From Corallococcus silvisoli (lineage in GTDB: Bacteria > Myxococcota > Myxococcia > Myxococcales > Myxococcaceae): a stretch of 64,000 bases of DNA. The stretch covers positions 1,240,001-1,304,000 of the forward strand of contig NZ_JAAAPJ010000001.1 of the NCBI RefSeq assembly GCF_009909145.1. Direction: 5' to 3'. Both the position numbers and the translations under genes were made by a program. Below the pieces are notes generated by a model. That model ran no database searches and had not been told where the DNA came from. It worked only from the letters and a program-made list of their open reading frames with translations. This document shows, piece by piece, positions 60,426 through 64,000 of the stretch. Position 1 is the first letter of the stretch; every line of letters starts with the position of its first letter.

Positions 60426-61322
60426 CTAGCTTGCCCGCGAATAGCGGCCCGGAGACTGGCCCACACGTCGACTGAAGGCCGTGGTGAAGGTGCTCGCCGA
60501 GCTGTACCCGACGCGCTCGGCGACCTCGGAGATGGCGAGTTCCCGGCGGCGAAGCAGCCCGCGGGCAACAGCCATCCGCCAGTCCAGCAGGTACTCCATC
60601 GGCGGCAGACCCACGGTGCGCGTGAAGCGATCGAAGAACGCCGAGCGCGAGAGGGCCGCGCTCTTCGCGAGCTGGGCCACCGTCCACGGTCGCGTGACGT
60701 GCGCGTGCATCTGCCGTATCGCGGGAGCGAGCCGCGCATCCGCCAGGCCGCGGAGGAGCCCTGGGGGCGCGTCGTCGGCCGGTGTCGAGCGCAGCGCCTC
60801 GATGAGCAGCAGCTCCACGAGACGCGTGAGCACGAGGTCCCGGCCCGAGCGCTGCTCGCTCGTCTCGTCGCGGACCAGTCGCACCAGCGTCGAGAGTCGC
60901 TCCACGCCGCGCACGTGCACCAGGGCCGGGAGCAACGACACCATCAGGGCCGCGTCAGGCGAGTCGAAGACGAAGTAGCCGCCGAGCGTGCGCACGTCGG
61001 GACGGCCGCCGCGCGTGCCGTAACGAATCTCCCCCTTCGGAGTGGGCGCCGCCTTGGCGTCGATGCGCTCGGGCACCACCGGCTCGAAGCCGGACATGGT
61101 GAAGCCCGGCGTCGCCGGCAGGAGCACGAAATCACCCGCCTGGAGCGTGAGGGGAGGCTGGCCGTCGACAGCGAGTCGGCAGCTCCCTTCGAGCACGGCA
61201 CTGAAACTCGGCTGGCCAAAGTCCGAGTAGCGAACCCCCCAACGGCCTGCTCCGCTGATGCCCTTCGAGAAGACGGCTCGTGGCTGAAGCAGGGCGATGA
61301 CTTCCGAGAGTGGATCGGTCAT
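60426..61322 (-). CDS. AraC-family regulator with cupin effector domain
   Basis: A 298-aa AraC protein with N-terminal cupin_6-type domain (LQPRAVFSKGISGAGRWGVR, GQPPLTLQAGDFVLLPATPG) and C-terminal HTH pair (WTVAQLAKSAALSRSAFFDR and ISEVAERVGYSSASTFTTAF). ATG 61322. It is divergent from the ABM/SDR/metallophosphoesterase operon and is its probable regulator. Similar proteins respond to small organic compounds; ligand unknown. Confidence 0.9.
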   Translation of the reverse strand: MTDPLSEVIALLQPRAVFSKGISGAGRWGVRYSDFGQPSFSAVLEGSCRLAVDGQPPLTLQAGDFVLLPATPGFTMSGFEPVVPERIDAKAAPTPKGEIRYGTRGGRPDVRTLGGYFVFDSPDAALMVSLLPALVHVRGVERLSTLVRLVRDETSEQRSGRDLVLTRLVELLLIEALRSTPADDAPPGLLRGLADARLAPAIRQMHAHVTRPWTVAQLAKSAALSRSAFFDRFTRTVGLPPMEYLLDWRMAVARGLLRRRELAISEVAERVGYSSASTFTTAFSRRVGQSPGRYSRAS

Positions 61323-61434
61323 GTCTGGACTCTAGCAAAAGAAATATGGACCGCACGTGGTGGAGAGTCCTGTCGGCGGCACGTACCTTGGGACCATCAG
61401 CGCCGCATGAACCGCGGCCAACCAAGGGGTCGAC

Positions 61435-61764
61435 ATGAAGGCAACGTATGGGTTCCGGGCGACGATGACCGCGCTGCCGGGACGAGGCGATGAGCTGGCG
61501 GCGCTGTTGCTCTCCGCGGTGAGCGGCACGGGTCTCGTCACCAACCAGGACTGCGTCCTCTATCTGGTGGGGCGCTCCAGCAGCAATCCGGACGTCGTCC
61601 ACGTCACGGAGGGGTGGACCACGAAGGAGGCGCACGCCGCGAACTTCGCGAGCCCGCGGGCCCAGGCACTCATCGCCGAGCTCGCCCCGCTCGTCACCGG
61701 CGAGGCTCAGTACCAGGACGAAGTGCCCGCTGGCGGCAAGCTCGGCGCGGGGGTGGTGTCATGA
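61435..61764 (+). CDS. antibiotic biosynthesis monooxygenase (ABM)-like protein
   Basis: A 109-aa single-domain protein of the ABM/dimeric alpha-beta barrel fold: ATYGFRATMTALPGRGDELA, LVTNQDCVLYLVGRSSSNPD, VVHVTEGWTTKEAHAANFAS. Members are dimeric monooxygenases or structural homologues (such as YgiN). Its stop overlaps the start of the next gene (ATGA), so they are co-translated. Function in this operon may be oxidation of the same compound handled by the SDR; inference. Confidence 0.85.
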   Translation: MKATYGFRATMTALPGRGDELAALLLSAVSGTGLVTNQDCVLYLVGRSSSNPDVVHVTEGWTTKEAHAANFASPRAQALIAELAPLVTGEAQYQDEVPAGGKLGAGVVS

Positions 61765-62504
61765 AGACGGTGCTCATCACGGGTTGCTCCTCCGGCTACG
61801 GACTCGAGACGGCGCGCCACTTTCACGCGCAGGGCTGGAGCGTGGTCGCCACCATGCGAGCCCCTCGCGAGGATGTCCTCCCTCGTTCGGACCGGATGCG
61901 CGTGGTGCCGCTCGACGTGACGAAGCCGGAGAGCATCGCGGCGGCGCTGGAGGCGAGCGGGCCCATCGACGTGCTCGTCAACAACGCGGGCATCGGGCTC
62001 ATGGGGCCCTTCGAGGCCACGCCGATGGCGACGGTGCGTGAGGTGTTCGAGACCAACGTCTTCGGGGTGATGGCGATGACGCAGGCGGTGCTGCCCCAGT
62101 TTCGCGCACGCAAGTCGGGCGTCATCGTCAACGTGACGTCCAGCGCGACGCTGGCGCCGATGCCGCTGGTGGCCGTGTACACCGCGAGCAAGGTGGCCAT
62201 CGAAGGCTTCACCGCGTCGCTGGCGTTCGAACTCGAAGCCTTCAACCTGCGCGTGAAGCTCGTCGAGCCGGGCTATGGCCCGACCACCCGCTTCACGAGC
62301 AACGGCGGCGCTCGCATGGAAGGGCTGTTCCCCGAGGCATATGCGCCCTTCGCGCAGCACATCTTCGCTTCATTGGGGCAGCCGGCCGCGGTGACGCGCG
62401 AGTCCGACGTGGCTGAGGTGGTGTGGCTTGCCGCGAACGACATGTCGGCGAAGCTCCGTTATCCCGCGGGCCCTGACGCGGTCGCCCTGGCCCGGTCGGC
62501 ATGA
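61761..62504 (+). CDS. SDR-family oxidoreductase
   Basis: A 247-aa short-chain dehydrogenase: cofactor motif TGCSSGYG at 7-14, NNAGIG, catalytic Ser (VTSSATLAPM) and YTASK. It resembles the retinol/short-chain dehydrogenase-like group of single-domain SDRs. ATGA overlaps with the ABM gene before it and the metallophosphoesterase after it, so the three form a tight operon. Confidence 0.92.
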   Translation: MKTVLITGCSSGYGLETARHFHAQGWSVVATMRAPREDVLPRSDRMRVVPLDVTKPESIAAALEASGPIDVLVNNAGIGLMGPFEATPMATVREVFETNVFGVMAMTQAVLPQFRARKSGVIVNVTSSATLAPMPLVAVYTASKVAIEGFTASLAFELEAFNLRVKLVEPGYGPTTRFTSNGGARMEGLFPEAYAPFAQHIFASLGQPAAVTRESDVAEVVWLAANDMSAKLRYPAGPDAVALARSA

Positions 62505-63679
62505 GCAAGCTCGGTGAGGCATGGACTTCGCTGAGCGGGTTTCTGCTGCTCGGCGTTGGGTGGCTCGCGTTCGAGCACTACTACTTGTGGGCGCGGCTGG
62601 TCCGGGATGTCGGCCTCCCCAAGCCCGCTGCGTGGACGCTGACGTGGAGCCTGGTTGTCCTCGCGGTCAGCGTTCCCGTGGGCGTGTTCGCGAGCCGCCT
62701 GGTGCCTCCCGATTTGTCGGTGTGGTGGCTCACGCCGGTCTACGTGTGGATTGGCGTGTCCACGCTGTTGCTCATGTCACTCGGGGTGGTGGACGTGCTG
62801 CGGGTCGGCGCTTCCATGGCGCTTTGGGACTCCGAGCCGATGGACGCAGACCGCCGGCAGGCGTTGGCGCGCATGAGCGCGTTGGTCGCGGTGACGGTCG
62901 GCGTCGTCGCCAGCGGTTGGGGGCTTCGAGAAGGCCGCCGGGTTCGCGTCAAGCGGGTGGAGGTTCCGCTGAAGAAGCTGCCGCCCGAACTCGACGGGCT
63001 GAGCATCGTCCAGCTGTCGGACATGCACATCGGGCCGATGGTGGGTCGGGAGTTCGTCGAGCACGTCGTGAGGACGGTGAATGCGCTGGCTCCAGACGTC
63101 GTGGCCATCACGGGCGACCTGGTGGACGGCAGCGTCGAAGACCTCGAGCAGCACGTCGCGCCGCTCGCGAACCTCACCTCCACCCATGGCACCTACTTCG
63201 TCACGGGCAATCACGAGTACCACGCGGATGCGAGTCGGTGGTGCGAGCACCTCGGGCAGCTCGGCGTGCGAGTCCTTCGCAACGAATACGTGGAGCTGGG
63301 GAGCGGTGAGCAGGTGCTTCACCTGGCGGGTATCGACGACTACGAGTCCGCCAGGTTCGACATCGGCCATCGGGTAGACCTCCCACGGGCCGTGGCGGGC
63401 AGAGACACGCGTCGAGCGCTGGTTCTTCTGGCGCACCAGCCCAAGGCCGTCCACGAAGCCGTTCTGCACGAGGTCGACCTGCAGTTGTCAGGGCATACCC
63501 ACGGAGGGCAGATGTGGCCGCTGGGGTGGCTTCAGCGCTTGGGGCAACCGGTGGTCGCGGGGCTCGCCAGGTTCAGCAAGACCTGGGTCTACGTCAGCAG
63601 CGGCACCGGCTTCTCGGGGCCTCCCATGCGGCTCGGCGCTCCCGCGGAGATTACGCAGCTCGTCCTGCGAGCAGCCTGA
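62501..63679 (+). CDS. membrane metallophosphoesterase (YkuE/YaeI-like)
   Basis: A 392-aa inner-membrane protein: four N-terminal hydrophobic helices (SGFLLLGVGWLAFEHYYLWA, LTWSLVVLAVSVPVGVF and others), then a calcineurin-like phosphoesterase domain with metal motifs LSDMHIGP, ITGDLVDGS, TGNHEY, VLLAHQP and LSGHTHGGQ. Relatives are lipid-modifying or UDP-diacylglucosamine-type phosphodiesterases. Why it is in this operon is unclear; the overlap (ATGA) with the SDR is direct evidence of coupling. Confidence 0.9.
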   Translation: MSKLGEAWTSLSGFLLLGVGWLAFEHYYLWARLVRDVGLPKPAAWTLTWSLVVLAVSVPVGVFASRLVPPDLSVWWLTPVYVWIGVSTLLLMSLGVVDVLRVGASMALWDSEPMDADRRQALARMSALVAVTVGVVASGWGLREGRRVRVKRVEVPLKKLPPELDGLSIVQLSDMHIGPMVGREFVEHVVRTVNALAPDVVAITGDLVDGSVEDLEQHVAPLANLTSTHGTYFVTGNHEYHADASRWCEHLGQLGVRVLRNEYVELGSGEQVLHLAGIDDYESARFDIGHRVDLPRAVAGRDTRRALVLLAHQPKAVHEAVLHEVDLQLSGHTHGGQMWPLGWLQRLGQPVVAGLARFSKTWVYVSSGTGFSGPPMRLGAPAEITQLVLRAA

Positions 63680-63820
63680 CGGCATTTGGAAGTCGGCGGC
63701 TCGTTTCTTGTCTTGGAATAGAAGCGTTTGGATTTGAGGCCTGGAAGGTCTGAGCCAGGCCATGTCGATACATCCCCATGAGCGCCGCCTTCATCGCGGC
63801 CACGCTCGAATCTGGAGAAC

Positions 63821-64000
63821 ATGCAAGCCATGAAGACGCTCCATCTGGTCGACCCCGCCGTGCGCGACATCGTTGCCTCCATGAAGGCTTTTGATCCCGC
63901 GAGTGAGCCCCTGGAAGCGTTCCGTGCTCAGCTCCTCGCGAGCTATGCGCAGATTGCCGCCCCAATGCCTCACGCACGAGAGGAGCGCTGGGTGCCGGGG
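63821..64000 (+). CDS. alpha/beta-hydrolase fold-3 protein, N-terminus only
   Basis: The frame runs to the window edge, giving 60 residues from the ATG at 63821 (GGAG upstream; a second in-frame ATG is at 63830). The sequence MKTLHLVDPAVRDIVASMKA and LEAFRAQLLASYAQIAA followed by HAREERWVPG resembles the N-terminal cap of hormone-sensitive-lipase-like alpha/beta hydrolases. The catalytic part is outside the window, so the assignment is tentative. Confidence 0.55.
   Translation, partial: MQAMKTLHLVDPAVRDIVASMKAFDPASEPLEAFRAQLLASYAQIAAPMPHAREERWVPG

Noticed and set aside
1..64000. CRISPR, tRNA, rRNA, phage or secondary-metabolite clusters
   Set aside because: No regularly spaced repeats, cloverleaf genes, phage structural genes or polyketide/peptide synthetase genes were seen in the window.

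Overview
The window looks like chromosomal DNA from a myxobacterium of the Myxococcus/Corallococcus/Pyxidicoccus type. The case rests on very high GC with strong third-position bias, many lipoproteins and secreted beta-propeller proteins, Asp-Ala-Gly linkers, and a high density of stand-alone regulators. The identification comes from style and gene families, not from a marker gene. No rRNA, tRNA, CRISPR array, transposase or prophage gene was recognised.

Layout. 1-5931: a C4-dicarboxylate locus with a DctA transporter (cut by the window edge), an OprP-like porin, a DctB-like hybrid sensor kinase and a LuxR-type response regulator. 6194-11901: a methyltransferase, a heterodimeric ABC exporter and an AraC regulator. 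12105-15605: ArsR/SRPBCC/DoxX-like operon, two DUF1801 proteins and small unknowns. 15666-21947: a lipase, LysR and cupin, a Tat-exported metallo-beta-lactamase-fold protein, a DHCW cupin with a probable CTG start, a lipoprotein nuclease, a lipoprotein, and a LuxR regulator behind a perfect palindrome.

21960-29422: a secreted copper-radical (galactose/glyoxal) oxidase with all five active-site residues, an ELWxxDGT-repeat protein, a lipoprotein with a ferritin-like diiron domain, a beta-helix-like protein next to a frameshifted gene, and an SBBP propeller protein. 29554-35438: LysR and a divergent lipoprotein haloalkane dehalogenase, an unknown modular protein, a small Cys-rich secreted protein, the sdpR-sdpI pair with a readable promoter/operator, and a Kdo hydroxylase. 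35579-41350: a secreted PAF-acetylhydrolase-like esterase and two tandem DNRLRE/CBM96-like propeller paralogs sharing a 224-bp identical block.

41594-51500: a membrane protein, lipoproteins, two overlapping SDR genes, a kelch-like lipoprotein, a class C serine hydrolase, and a secreted-protein/OmpR regulator/kinase operon. 51674-64000: DUF3088, YnfA, an orphan ADOP permease, a second serine hydrolase, AraC, a secreted amidohydrolase, an NmrA-like reductase with divergent TetR, AraC, an ABM/SDR/metallophosphoesterase operon with ATGA overlaps, and the start of an alpha/beta hydrolase.

Most genes stand alone or in two- to three-gene units. The recurring theme is envelope and secreted proteins paired with local regulators, as expected of accessory, lifestyle-related myxobacterial DNA. 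I saw no large biosynthetic or defence island.
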